From contig NZ_JAOASI010000046.1 in NCBI RefSeq assembly GCF_025210165.1, positions 1-64,000 on the forward strand: 64,000 bases of DNA, written 5' to 3'. Made by a program: the position numbers and the translations under genes. The stretch is from Tepidibacter sp. (GTDB lineage: Bacteria; Bacillota; Clostridia; Peptostreptococcales; Peptostreptococcaceae). Positions 38,589 through 47,985 of this stretch are shown here, piece by piece (within the stretch, counting starts at the first letter, position 1; every line of letters starts with the position of its first letter). The notes under the pieces are model-generated. The model was not told where the DNA came from. It did not search any database and saw nothing but the letters and a program-made list of their open reading frames with translations.

Positions 38589-38785
38589 TTATAAAGCCTC
38601 CAAAAAAATTATTCTGTAACTCTGTTACACATGTTCCGTAACTATATTACTAATATAGGATAACATGTATACTTAGTGTTGTCAAACTTTATATTTAATA
38701 TACATCTATTTATTTTTTATTGAACATACAATTATAATATGAACTTTAATTTAGCAAAATTGAAATAAATATTATTTTAATCCGA

Positions 38786-38856
38786 AAGCTAAAAGTTCTA
38801 AGACTCCATCCTCTTAAGGCTGGAGATAAGAACTTAACAGCTTCACCTAAATGAAG
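38786..38856 (+). repeat. Structured element with long stem upstream of the Csp protease
   Basis: AAGCT..AAGTTCT (38786-38799) pairs with AGAACTT..AGCTT (38828-38843), enclosing CTCCATCC / GGCTGGAG. A second small stem CTTCA / TGAAG follows. CTAAAAGTTCTAA recurs at 56926 in the palindromic element. It may be the end of a lost IS200/IS605-like element or a leader hairpin. Confidence 0.5.
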
Positions 38857-38883
38857 TATTACTTTATAAGGAGGGGAAATGGG

Positions 38884-41800
38884 TTGGATTTTGAAGTTAT
38901 AGTTAAATATCACGGTAATTTATCAAAAATAGAAGAAGATTTGGAGGTTGTTGTTGAACTTTTAAATGAACGGTTTGCAATAATTACTTTAAAAGAAGAA
39001 GATATACCTAAATTACTAGATTATGAAGAGATTGAATATATAGAGAGACCTTTTATTTTAGGACCAAGTTTAACAGGTTCCCAAGCAAGTGGAATAGATT
39101 CTTTCAAAAGTACAACAGGTCTTACTGGTGACGGGGTTATAATAGGAATTATAGATTCTGGAATAGATTATACTCACCCTTATTTTATTAATGAAGATTC
39201 TACATCAAAAATAATAAGTATATGGGATCAAACAAGAGAAGGTAATCCTCCAGAAGGATTTAAAGAAGGGTATGTTTACACAAATGAAGATATTAATAAA
39301 GCACTTGAGGGAGAAGAAACTATTCCTTTTGTAGATCAGGTAGGGCATGGGACACATGTAGCTGGAATAGCCTCCTCTGCAGCTCCCGATGCCGATATAA
39401 TAGCTGTTAAGGTAGGAACTAAGGGAATAGAGTCATTTGCTAGAACAACTGAGTTTATGAGGGCTGTAAAATATATAATAGATGAAGCAGAGAAATTAGG
39501 TAAACCTGTGGTTATAAATATAAGTTATGGAACTAATGAAGGTCCTCATGATGGAACTTCTTTGTTTGAAGAGTATTTAGATGATATGTCACAAAGATGG
39601 AAAACTTCTATTGTTGTTGCAGCCGGTAATGAAGGTGATAAGGGACATCATAAGTATATAAAGCTTGAAAAAGATGTATCAAAACCAATTGAATTTTCTG
39701 TAGGCCCTGGAGAAAGAGAACTTGATATTGCTATATGGAAGAAATTTGCTGATGATTTTACTTTTAAAGTTGTAAATCCATCTGGTGTGTCCAGTCCAAA
39801 CATTGGAGAAAACTCAGGAGAAATAAACGCTATGTTAGGAAATACTAAGATGACATCTTTTTTTGTTCCACCAACTCCATATACATTAAGAGAACAGGCT
39901 AGAATTAATTTAAAAGGAAATCCATATATTCAAGAGGGGATATGGAAGATAATAATAGATGCCAGTGAAGTTGTAGAAGGTGATGTGGATGTATACCTTC
40001 CTATATCAGAGAAATTAAGCAAAAACACTAAATTTTTAGACCCAAGTACAGAACTTACAATAACAACTCCAGCTACCGCTAAACGGGTTATATCTGTTGG
40101 AAGCTATGATCATAAAACAGATACAACTTCATCTTTCTCGGGAAGAGGTGATGTATCAAGAAATATAGTAAAACCTGATATAGTAGCTCCTGGTGATAAT
40201 ATTGTATCTAGTTTTCCGGGAGGAGGATTAGCGGCTCTTTCAGGAACTAGTATGGCAGCTCCACAGGTAGCTGGAAGTATAGCGCTTTTAATGGAGTGGG
40301 GGATAGCTGATGGAAATGACCCATTTTTGTATGCTGATAGGATTAAAGCTTTAATATTAAAGAATGCTACAAGAGATAAGAGTTTTTTAAAGTATCCAGA
40401 TCAAATTTGGGGGTATGGTGAATTGAATTTAAAAGATATTAATACACAGGGTTTTAGGAATTTATATAGAAATGACAATAATTATAGGGATGAAGGCGAT
40501 GGTTTTAAAGAGTATGTAGTAGAATATCAAGGCGATATAGGAGAAGAATTAAATAGAATGGGTATAGATAAAATTCAAAAGATAGATGATAGATATGCAG
40601 TAGTATATGTTCCTGATTATCTTAATGCAGAGATATTAGTAGAAAGAATAAATAATATAGTTGCTGTAAGAAGGCCTATGAGAATGGTACCTCTTATAGA
40701 TAATAGTGTAGAAGAAACTGGGTCTAAATTTTTTCACAATCATCCGTATATTCCTCAAACAGGAAGAGGTGTTTTGGTAGCTATAATTGATTCAGGTATA
40801 GATTATTCTCATCCTGATTTTATATATGAGGATGATACTTCTAAAATAGTAAGTATTTGGGATCAAAATTTAGAAGGAAATCCACCAGAAGGATTTGTAT
40901 TTGGAAGAGAATATACAAGAGAAGAGATAAATGAAGCAATTCAAACTGGAGGAAAATTAGAAACTGAGGATGAAACTGGTCATGGAACATTAGTAGCAGG
41001 AATAATAGGTGGGCGAGGAATGGTAGATGAAAAGTATGTAGGAGCAGCTCCTGATAGTGAATTTGTGGTTGTAAAATTAGAAGATCACAATGGGCATTAT
41101 AATTCTTCAGATTTAATGCTTGGAATAAAATATGCATATGAAAAGGCACAAGAGCTTGGTATGCCGTTAGTTATAAATATATCTGTAGGAACAAATGAAG
41201 GAAGCCATGATGGTAAAACTATGTTAGAGAATTATATATATGAATTAACTAGATATAGAGGAGTAGTAGCTGTTGCAGCAGCAGGAAATGAAGCAGATAC
41301 TAAAACTCATTATAGTGGAAAATTTAATAATACTGGAGAAGTACAAGAAGTAGAGCTTAAAGTAGGAGAAAATCAAGATGATTTAGAAGTTTATTTTTGG
41401 GGTAAAAAGCCTGATCGAATATCTGTGGGTTTGGTTTCTCCAACTGGAGATAGTATTGATAAAATACCAGCCAAATTAAGTGAAACGGAACTTGTAAAAT
41501 TTACAATGGAAGGTGCTGAAACAAATATAACTTACAAATTCCCAGATGAGCTTACTGGAGATGAATTTATAGGGATTTCTTTTGAAAATATAAAACCTGG
41601 AAATTGGATTATAAAATTATATGGGGATTATATTGTAGATGGAAGATATGACATGTACTTGCCTAATAGAGAATTACTCTCAGAAGGAACTGAATTTTTA
41701 AAGGCAGACCCTTACGGAACTATAGTCACTCCAGCTACAGCAGAAGCTGGAATAACAGCAGGAGCTTATAATCATGAAGATAATAGTTTGTATAGAGCTT

Positions 41801-42165
41801 CCTCAAGAGGTCCAACCAGAGATGATAGAATAAAACCAGATATAGTAGCTCCGGGGGTTAATATAACATCAACTACTCCAGGCGGAGGATATGGACCTAT
41901 TACAGGAACAAGTGCAGCAGGAGCTCATGCTGCAGGTGCTGTAGCACAGCTTTTACAGTGGGGAATTGTAGAAGGAAATGACACTAGAATGTATACTCCA
42001 AAGGTTAAGACTTATTTAATAAGAGGAGCTAATATGAGAGAAGGTGATGAATATCCTAATATATCTTGGGGATATGGCTCACTTAATTTGCGACGTGCTT
42101 TTGAAAAAATAAGATATGTATCTGATTGGAGATATTCATCACAAGTTAAAAAAACATATAAATAA
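38884..42165 (+). CDS. Csp-like tandem subtilisin protease (germination, CspBA-type fusion)
   Basis: A 1093-residue protein with two propeptide-subtilase units. Unit one: prodomain to ~70, then IIDSGIDYTHP (Asp ~91), GHGTHVAG (His ~155) and SGTSMAAPQVAG (Ser). Unit two starts with a second prodomain (~545-610), then AIIDSGIDYSHP, GHGTLVAG and TGTSAAGAHAAG near residue 1030. In clostridial spores Csp proteases cut pro-SleC; the C. difficile fusion CspBA carries one active and one degenerate protease domain. Here both Asp-His-Ser sets are readable. No signal peptide. The start is TTG at 38884, 7 bases after GGAGGGG; an ATG at 38851 lies upstream of that SD. Confidence 0.88.
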   Translation: MDFEVIVKYHGNLSKIEEDLEVVVELLNERFAIITLKEEDIPKLLDYEEIEYIERPFILGPSLTGSQASGIDSFKSTTGLTGDGVIIGIIDSGIDYTHPYFINEDSTSKIISIWDQTREGNPPEGFKEGYVYTNEDINKALEGEETIPFVDQVGHGTHVAGIASSAAPDADIIAVKVGTKGIESFARTTEFMRAVKYIIDEAEKLGKPVVINISYGTNEGPHDGTSLFEEYLDDMSQRWKTSIVVAAGNEGDKGHHKYIKLEKDVSKPIEFSVGPGERELDIAIWKKFADDFTFKVVNPSGVSSPNIGENSGEINAMLGNTKMTSFFVPPTPYTLREQARINLKGNPYIQEGIWKIIIDASEVVEGDVDVYLPISEKLSKNTKFLDPSTELTITTPATAKRVISVGSYDHKTDTTSSFSGRGDVSRNIVKPDIVAPGDNIVSSFPGGGLAALSGTSMAAPQVAGSIALLMEWGIADGNDPFLYADRIKALILKNATRDKSFLKYPDQIWGYGELNLKDINTQGFRNLYRNDNNYRDEGDGFKEYVVEYQGDIGEELNRMGIDKIQKIDDRYAVVYVPDYLNAEILVERINNIVAVRRPMRMVPLIDNSVEETGSKFFHNHPYIPQTGRGVLVAIIDSGIDYSHPDFIYEDDTSKIVSIWDQNLEGNPPEGFVFGREYTREEINEAIQTGGKLETEDETGHGTLVAGIIGGRGMVDEKYVGAAPDSEFVVVKLEDHNGHYNSSDLMLGIKYAYEKAQELGMPLVINISVGTNEGSHDGKTMLENYIYELTRYRGVVAVAAAGNEADTKTHYSGKFNNTGEVQEVELKVGENQDDLEVYFWGKKPDRISVGLVSPTGDSIDKIPAKLSETELVKFTMEGAETNITYKFPDELTGDEFIGISFENIKPGNWIIKLYGDYIVDGRYDMYLPNRELLSEGTEFLKADPYGTIVTPATAEAGITAGAYNHEDNSLYRASSRGPTRDDRIKPDIVAPGVNITSTTPGGGYGPITGTSAAGAHAAGAVAQLLQWGIVEGNDTRMYTPKVKTYLIRGANMREGDEYPNISWGYGSLNLRRAFEKIRYVSDWRYSSQVKKTYK

Positions 42166-42197
42166 GGAGTGAAGCAATTGCTTCACTCCTTATTTAT
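42158..42197. terminator. Perfect 40-bp palindrome between convergent germination genes
   Basis: ATAAATAAGGAGTGAAGCAA is followed at once by its exact complement, with no loop. It overlaps the protease stop codon and lies 20 bp from the stop of sleC. Probably a bidirectional terminator, although T tracts are short. Confidence 0.75.
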
Positions 42198-42216
42198 GCT
42201 TAAGGGGATTATATTC

Positions 42217-43467
42217 CTAGTTTAATTCTGCAATTTTAGTAACAGCTACATAAATATCAGAAATTTTAAACCAAGTACGAAAATCTACTGTTCCTGTAAC
42301 TGGCAATCTAAATATTTCTTGAAAAACTCTTACAGCTTCAGCAGTTGAATCTCCATATACACCATCTACTTTCATTTTAGGTATAGCAGGATAGTTCTGT
42401 GCTATTCTATTTAACTGCATTTGTATTGTCCTAACTTCATTTCCACTTGAACCAATTCCTAGAGTATAACCAGGATAAGAGGTAGGAACTCCTGTCACTA
42501 CTTGAGCTCTTTTAAATGCTATGTTAGGTCCATAAAAAAATCTTAATATTTCATCATAAGACTTACCTAAATCTCCTTGATATTTACTGCCCCATTGAGT
42601 CATCCATGTAGGACATTCAATTCGAACACCATCACAGTACTGAGAAAGAAGAGGTTGCCTTCTATCTCCTGGTCTACTAAAGTATAGATTGAATATATCG
42701 TCTACAACTAAACTTATGTTTTCAAATATATTTCTTCCATATACCCATTTATGATCGAATGCTGTTGATGATGTTATAGTATAATTTTTTCCTTTTCCTC
42801 TATACCATTCTGTAAAAACTCTGTTTAGAGTAAATGATACTATAGCACATACATTTGCGTATATTGTGCTTACTGGCCATGTAGAATATATTTCTGATGA
42901 GGCCACATTTTTTATATAATCCTTATATCTAACCCAATAATTAGGAGCAGAATCATCATCTGGTGAACCATCGTGTACTATGATGTATTCTGGAACTTGA
43001 GGAAAATCTAAAACTACAAATCCTGTAGGTGGGGGTATAATTTTATTTGGAGTTTCTGGAATTTTTGGAGGAAATACCCCCCATAGCGTGTGTTCACTAA
43101 TAACTACAATTTCGGTTTCTTGTCTCATGAATCTAGTGTTTTCTATTTTATCAAGCTCTATGCCTTGAATAGCAAGTTCTGTTGCTAGGATTTGAATACC
43201 ATCTACTACAACATCTACATATCCATCTTTTATAACCTCTACTACGTAGGTGCTATAAGGTCTTGTATCTGATGGCTTTTGTGAGTATTCAAGGTCAGGT
43301 GCTGGTAAATCTATAATGGGTGTTTGACCAAATTCATTCGTAGGAAGATTTTCTGCTAAAGTTTTTTGAGTATCAGTTTCTGTTGAATAAATATTAACTC
43401 TACAACCTGATATCGGAGTTTTAGTTTTACTATCTATAACTTGAACTAATAATCTACCAGTTTCCAT
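42217..43467 (-). CDS. sleC: SleC-type spore cortex-lytic enzyme
   Basis: A 416-residue pre-pro-enzyme. N-terminal domain (1-~115) has the beta-rich propeptide features TGRLLVQVIDSKTKTPISGC and LPAPDLEYSQ; the middle (~185-325) is a SpoIID-like lytic domain with SFTLNRVFTEWYRGKGKNY-type sequence and CDGVRIECPTWMTQWGS; the end (~340-405) is a peptidoglycan-binding domain (LGIGSSGNEVRTIQMQLNRI, VDGVYGDSTAEAVRVFQ). In C. perfringens and C. difficile SleC is stored inactive and cleaved by Csp proteases. Here the likely protease gene faces it across a 50-bp gap. Translation starts 2 bp after sleL. Confidence 0.9.
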   Translation of the reverse strand: METGRLLVQVIDSKTKTPISGCRVNIYSTETDTQKTLAENLPTNEFGQTPIIDLPAPDLEYSQKPSDTRPYSTYVVEVIKDGYVDVVVDGIQILATELAIQGIELDKIENTRFMRQETEIVVISEHTLWGVFPPKIPETPNKIIPPPTGFVVLDFPQVPEYIIVHDGSPDDDSAPNYWVRYKDYIKNVASSEIYSTWPVSTIYANVCAIVSFTLNRVFTEWYRGKGKNYTITSSTAFDHKWVYGRNIFENISLVVDDIFNLYFSRPGDRRQPLLSQYCDGVRIECPTWMTQWGSKYQGDLGKSYDEILRFFYGPNIAFKRAQVVTGVPTSYPGYTLGIGSSGNEVRTIQMQLNRIAQNYPAIPKMKVDGVYGDSTAEAVRVFQEIFRLPVTGTVDFRTWFKISDIYVAVTKIAELN

Positions 43468-43469
43468 TA

Positions 43470-44768
43470 TTACATCACCTTCCTAACATCAAATAAGTTT
43501 TCTAGAATATACCAAGTAGGAGCTATTTCAGTATTTAAAACCCAATAGCCAATACCTTCAAGATCCATATCTCTTGCAAGTTCATGTTTGTATAATTGGC
43601 TTAGAGCATCTTCAAAATGAACTTCATGAAGATCATTATTACTATCTGTATATCTAAAATATGGAGTTTTAGATTCATTATTCCACATTATTTGAGCATT
43701 ATTGTCTATTGCTAGTTTGTAGGCATTTTCAAGCGTTACTGTTTGTGCAGACTCTTGTTTATATTTATAGACAAGCCAATCGTATCCGTATAAATTTACT
43801 CCCATATAGATTACCTCTTTAGGCATTTTGGTTATAGCATAATCGAGTACTTTTTTTACATTAGGAAGAGGAGCTATAGGTTGAGGGTCTCCACCTACCC
43901 ATCCCCATTCATAAGTCATAATATATGCTATATCTAGGTACTTTCCTAGTTCTTCATAGTCAAAGAATCCAACCCAAGGCCTATCAGACCAATCTTCCCA
44001 TTTAGGAGCTATAGCCATTCCAAGTACTTTATTATTTTTATGAAGTTTCTCAGATAGTTTTTTAACAAATTCATTAAATAAACCTCTATCCTCTGGATAT
44101 AGATTTTCAAAATCTAGAACAACTCCTCCATAGTTATTATCTATAGTTAACTTAACTATGTTGTCTATTAGTTTATCCATATTATTTGTTAAAACTTCTC
44201 TTGCTAAATCTTTATTGAAATTCTCTCCATCAAAATTAGTTATAACAGGTAGTGGGCTTATATTGTTATCTAATATAAACTGGGGCAAACCATCTGGAAT
44301 CTCACTAATTAAATTTCCGTCTTTATCTGTTCTCACATCAAATATAGCCATATAAGTTAGTTGGTCTGATATTTGTTTTATATAATCATAATATTTTTCA
44401 TAATCTTCTCCTGGTTGAAAAAAAGGTAGAGTAGAAATAGATTGCCTTTTGTTGGAAGTAGGTATTCTAATAGTTTGACCAGGATAAACTACATATGGAG
44501 ATTTTAAATTGTTTATATTTATAATATCTTTGTAATCTACATTGAATTTTTTAGCAATCTTATATAAAAAATCACCGACTTTTACTTTATATTCAAAATA
44601 ATCGTTATTAGGTTTATTAGAATTTGAAGGTATTAAAAGATTCATACCAACAGCTAATTTATCATAATAGGGAAGATTATTGGTTTTTACGATATCATCT
44701 ATACTAACCTTGAATTTATTTGAAATATCATAAAGGCTGTCTCCTTTATTGACTCTATAAATTTCCAT
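43470..44768 (-). CDS. SleL/YaaH-type cortex-fragment glycosidase
   Basis: A 432-residue protein with two LysM peptidoglycan-binding modules (residues ~3-48 and ~58-102) and a glycoside hydrolase 18 domain from ~115. The catalytic strand reads YGGVVLDFENL, matching the D-x-x-D-x-D/E pattern of GH18, with GYDW and the C-terminal GIGYWVLN also typical. Spore homologues cut cortex fragments during germination. First gene of a two-gene operon with sleC. SD GGAGGG. Confidence 0.9.
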   Translation of the reverse strand: MEIYRVNKGDSLYDISNKFKVSIDDIVKTNNLPYYDKLAVGMNLLIPSNSNKPNNDYFEYKVKVGDFLYKIAKKFNVDYKDIININNLKSPYVVYPGQTIRIPTSNKRQSISTLPFFQPGEDYEKYYDYIKQISDQLTYMAIFDVRTDKDGNLISEIPDGLPQFILDNNISPLPVITNFDGENFNKDLAREVLTNNMDKLIDNIVKLTIDNNYGGVVLDFENLYPEDRGLFNEFVKKLSEKLHKNNKVLGMAIAPKWEDWSDRPWVGFFDYEELGKYLDIAYIMTYEWGWVGGDPQPIAPLPNVKKVLDYAITKMPKEVIYMGVNLYGYDWLVYKYKQESAQTVTLENAYKLAIDNNAQIMWNNESKTPYFRYTDSNNDLHEVHFEDALSQLYKHELARDMDLEGIGYWVLNTEIAPTWYILENLFDVRKVM

Positions 44769-44871
44769 TTTATCCCTCCTAAATTAAACTATTATATAAT
44801 ATGAAAAAAATTATATTTTGTTAAGCTATTTTGGTAATAATAAAATTAAATAAAGTTTTTGGAGGAAAAAT

Positions 44872-45585
44872 ATGAATATTAAACTTTTGATTACAGCAAT
44901 AGCACCGTCAATTGCACTTTTAATTGGAATATACCTTACTGATAGATATGATAAAGAACCACCAGAGCTTTTAATAAAAGTATTTATATTGGGATGTTTA
45001 TCTGTTATTCCAACTATTGTAGTTGAAAAAATATTAGATAGATTTAATATTTTTTCTGGTATAATGTGGCCTTTTTATACAGCATTTATAGTTGCTGGAT
45101 GTACAGAGGAATATTTTAAAAGGTTGGTAGTTCTAAAGAGTGCATTTAAAAGCCATCATTTTAACGAAAAGCTTGATGGAATAGTATATTGCACATTTGC
45201 ATCCCTTGGATTTGCAACTGTAGAGAATATAATGTATGTTGTGTTTAAGTTTAGTTCAAATCCGACTATAGGAATAGGTAGGGGATTATTTTCTGTTCCA
45301 TCTCATATGCTATACGGAGTAACTATGGGTTATTACTTATCTCTTGCAAAATATTGTGTTATGGAAGAGGGGGTTTGTAAAAAATATCTTAGAAAATCTT
45401 TAACTATGCCTATAATACTACATGGTATATTTGATTTTATCTTGATGTCTAATATGCCTATACTTATGGCCTTATTTATACCTTATGTGATTTATTTATG
45501 GAAGATAAATTTAAGTAAATTAAATAAGTATACACAAGATTCAAAAGATAGATTTGGATTTATAAATAAAATACAAAAAGAATAA
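44872..45585 (+). CDS. prsW: PrsW-family intramembrane protease
   Basis: A 237-residue membrane protein with about seven segments. The family's metal/glutamate motifs are visible: GCTEEYFKR (EExxK, ~81), FATVENIMY (~111) and two later histidines (SHMLYGVTMG and HGIFDFILM). PrsW performs site-1 cleavage of an anti-sigma factor in Bacillus. An anti-sigma target elsewhere in the window is possible but unproved. Divergent from sleL; SD TTGGAGG. Confidence 0.88.
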   Translation: MNIKLLITAIAPSIALLIGIYLTDRYDKEPPELLIKVFILGCLSVIPTIVVEKILDRFNIFSGIMWPFYTAFIVAGCTEEYFKRLVVLKSAFKSHHFNEKLDGIVYCTFASLGFATVENIMYVVFKFSSNPTIGIGRGLFSVPSHMLYGVTMGYYLSLAKYCVMEEGVCKKYLRKSLTMPIILHGIFDFILMSNMPILMALFIPYVIYLWKINLSKLNKYTQDSKDRFGFINKIQKE

Positions 45586-45692
45586 AGTTAAAAAAATAAA
45601 ATTATAATGTTTAATTTATGATATTATTATATTGAGACGATTTTAAGATGGCAAAAAAGAAAAATTTAACTAAAAATATTTTGGGGGATTTC

Positions 45693-47372
45693 ATGAAAAA
45701 TAAATTGTGTAAAAATTGGATTATACTGGCTACTATTGTTTTCTTCATATATATATTGGCTTTAAATAATATATCTCTTAAAGGGGATACTCAATCTATT
45801 ATATTCGATTTTTTCACTAAAACACTAGGGTATATACTATCTTTACTTTGTATTATAATATCATTCAAGTTGAAGACTATGTATCTAAGTATTGGATGGG
45901 TGTTTTTCTCTATATATCTACTTGGTGATATTATGAATATAATGGGATATGATATAGTGAATAACTGGGAAATGAGTATTTTATTTAATAGTTCATTATT
46001 GATGGGTATAATATTTAGCGTATATGGATTTTTAAAAGCTATAATAAAACGGGAAGAGTTGTTAAAAGAAATAACTCATACTGCGTTTAATGATTCATTA
46101 ACAGAACTTCCAAATAAAAAAGATATTGAAAAAAATATTCAAAGAGCCTTATTAGAAGATAAAAAATTTACAATATTGTTTATAGATTTAGATAAATTCA
46201 AATTTATAAATGATTCATTAGGGCATAGACATGGAGACTACATACTAAAAAAAGTAGCTAGAAGGATTAAAAAAAATATTAGAGAAGATGATTATTTAGC
46301 AAGATATGGTGGAGATGAATTTCTTGTTATACTTAATGATATTGAAAGTGAAAATGAAATAAGTGAAATTGCTAAAAAAATAGTTTGTAGATTTAAAAGG
46401 CCGTTTGAATTAGAGGAGACCACTGTACACATAACATGTAGTATAGGAATTTGCTTATATCCTAAAAATGGAAATGATATGGAAACTCTTATGGAAAATG
46501 TTCAAATAGCTATGCATAAAACAAAGGAAAAGCAAGGGAATGGTTATTTGTTTTATAATGATAATATGCATAGTCAGGTGAAAAATAAATTTGATATTGC
46601 AGAGAGTCTTAGAATTGGTATACAGAAAGATGAGTTTATTTTACATTATCAACCTAAAGTTGACATAAGAACCAATGAAATAACTGGAGTTGAAGCGCTT
46701 GTCAGATGGAATCATACTAAAAAGGGAATGATTTATCCTAATGAATTTATAGAAATAGCAGAAGAAACAGGATTTATAAAAACTTTAGATAAACATATAT
46801 TAAAGCTTGCATGTCTTCAAATAAGAAATTGGATAGATAGAGGAAAAGAACCTATAAATATTTCTGTCAATATATCTCCTAAGCTACTTCAGGAAGAAAA
46901 TTTTATTCCTTATGTAGAAAGTGTAATTGAATCTACAAATATAGATCCTAAGTATATAAGCATTGAAATAATAGAAACAGCTGCTATGGAAGACAAAGAA
47001 TATGTTTATAATATTTTAAACATATTGAGAAGAAAAGGAATAAAAATACTTCTTGATGATTTTGGTAAAGGTTACTCGTCATTAAGTTACTTAAAAGATT
47101 TACCTATAGATAAGGTTAAGATAGATAAATTATTCGTGGATGAAATTTGTTTTAATAATATAAATAGAACTATAATGAAGGCTATTATAGACATGTCAAA
47201 AGCTTTAAATCTTAAAGTATTAGCTGAAGGAGTGGAGACTGTAGATCAATTAAATTTACTAGAAGAATTGGAATGTCAATCTTACCAAGGGTATTTATAC
47301 AGCAAGCCAGTATCCATTGAAAATTTAGAAAAAATGATATATAAGGATGAAAAAAAAGGTGCTATTATATAA
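45693..47372 (+). CDS. Membrane GGDEF-EAL cyclic-di-GMP enzyme
   Basis: A 559-residue protein with several N-terminal membrane segments (to ~125), a GGDEF domain (motif YGGDEFLVIL intact, ~215) and an EAL domain (VEALVRWNH, ISVNIS, DDFGKGYSS, AEGVET all present). Both cyclase and phosphodiesterase sites look complete. An ATG at 45648 exists, but GGGGG at 45682-45686 sits 6 bases from the ATG at 45693. Its EAL part is the close paralogue of the broken gene at 3372. Confidence 0.9.
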   Translation: MKNKLCKNWIILATIVFFIYILALNNISLKGDTQSIIFDFFTKTLGYILSLLCIIISFKLKTMYLSIGWVFFSIYLLGDIMNIMGYDIVNNWEMSILFNSSLLMGIIFSVYGFLKAIIKREELLKEITHTAFNDSLTELPNKKDIEKNIQRALLEDKKFTILFIDLDKFKFINDSLGHRHGDYILKKVARRIKKNIREDDYLARYGGDEFLVILNDIESENEISEIAKKIVCRFKRPFELEETTVHITCSIGICLYPKNGNDMETLMENVQIAMHKTKEKQGNGYLFYNDNMHSQVKNKFDIAESLRIGIQKDEFILHYQPKVDIRTNEITGVEALVRWNHTKKGMIYPNEFIEIAEETGFIKTLDKHILKLACLQIRNWIDRGKEPINISVNISPKLLQEENFIPYVESVIESTNIDPKYISIEIIETAAMEDKEYVYNILNILRRKGIKILLDDFGKGYSSLSYLKDLPIDKVKIDKLFVDEICFNNINRTIMKAIIDMSKALNLKVLAEGVETVDQLNLLEELECQSYQGYLYSKPVSIENLEKMIYKDEKKGAII

Positions 47373-47378
47373 TAGCAC

Positions 47379-47795
47379 CTATTTTGTAAGTATAGATATT
47401 ATTTCATCTATAGATGATTCTGTTTTAATTTTGTATGTATTTGCCTTTATAGAATTTCCAAGTTTTAACTCTTCTAATTTTGTTAAAAAATCTTGTTGTG
47501 ACTTAATTAAGCCTAAACTTTCAAGATTAGTAGCCACTTGAACAGCTGATTCTCCAGATTTTATCTGAAAATATACTATATCTTGTATTGTGATTTTAGA
47601 ACTATTTTCATCTAAATTTTCATCAGATAAAGTGTTAGTATCTTCAACAGTAGTATTTATATTCATTACCGATTCTTTATCTTTATCAAACCATCCATAG
47701 AATTGATATCCTATAGTAGAAACTATTATTAGTAGAACAAAAAATCCTAGTAATAAATCACTTGTTTCATAAAAAATGTCCTTAAATTTTTCTAT
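47379..47795 (-). CDS. Single-pass membrane protein with MltG/YceG-like tail, probable ATA start
   Basis: A 138-residue protein. Reading from the ATA at 47795 gives IEKFKDIFYETSDLLLGFFV and continues LLIIVSTIGYQFYGW, a clear membrane anchor at residues ~13-32, then an acidic linker and a C-terminal stretch QIKSGESAVQVATNLESLGL followed by IKSQQDF, resembling the LysM-like part of MltG/YceG proteins. AGGAGG (47804-47809) is 8 bases from the ATA. No ATG, GTG or TTG occurs in frame between the upstream stop and residue 44, where the first ATG (47666) would delete the membrane segment. The lytic catalytic domain of MltG is absent. Function unknown. Confidence 0.7.
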   Translation of the reverse strand: MEKFKDIFYETSDLLLGFFVLLIIVSTIGYQFYGWFDKDKESVMNINTTVEDTNTLSDENLDENSSKITIQDIVYFQIKSGESAVQVATNLESLGLIKSQQDFLTKLEELKLGNSIKANTYKIKTESSIDEIISILTK

Positions 47796-47921
47796 TGTAA
47801 TAACCTCCTTTAATATTAATTTATCTTAATTATATTTTAATATATATATATATATAGTCAATAAAAAATCAATTGAAATATTTAATGGAAAATGTTATCC
47901 TAAATGTGAAGATTTGTTTTT

Positions 47922-47959
47922 TATGAAAAGTAAAAACATTTATGAAAAATAAAAACATT
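47922..47959 (+). repeat. Tandem 19-bp duplication before the 5'-nucleotidase gene
   Basis: ATGAAAAGTAAAAACATTT is followed by ATGAAAAATAAAAACATTA, two matching units differing at two positions, in the leader of the next gene. Confidence 0.7.
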
Positions 47960-47985
47960 AAGAATAAAAGTAAGGGGGAGAAAAT

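Noticed and set aside
40841-41149. Minus-strand frame opposite the Csp protease
   Set aside because: Rich in H/L/F as expected from the complement of the protease coding sequence; no start signal.
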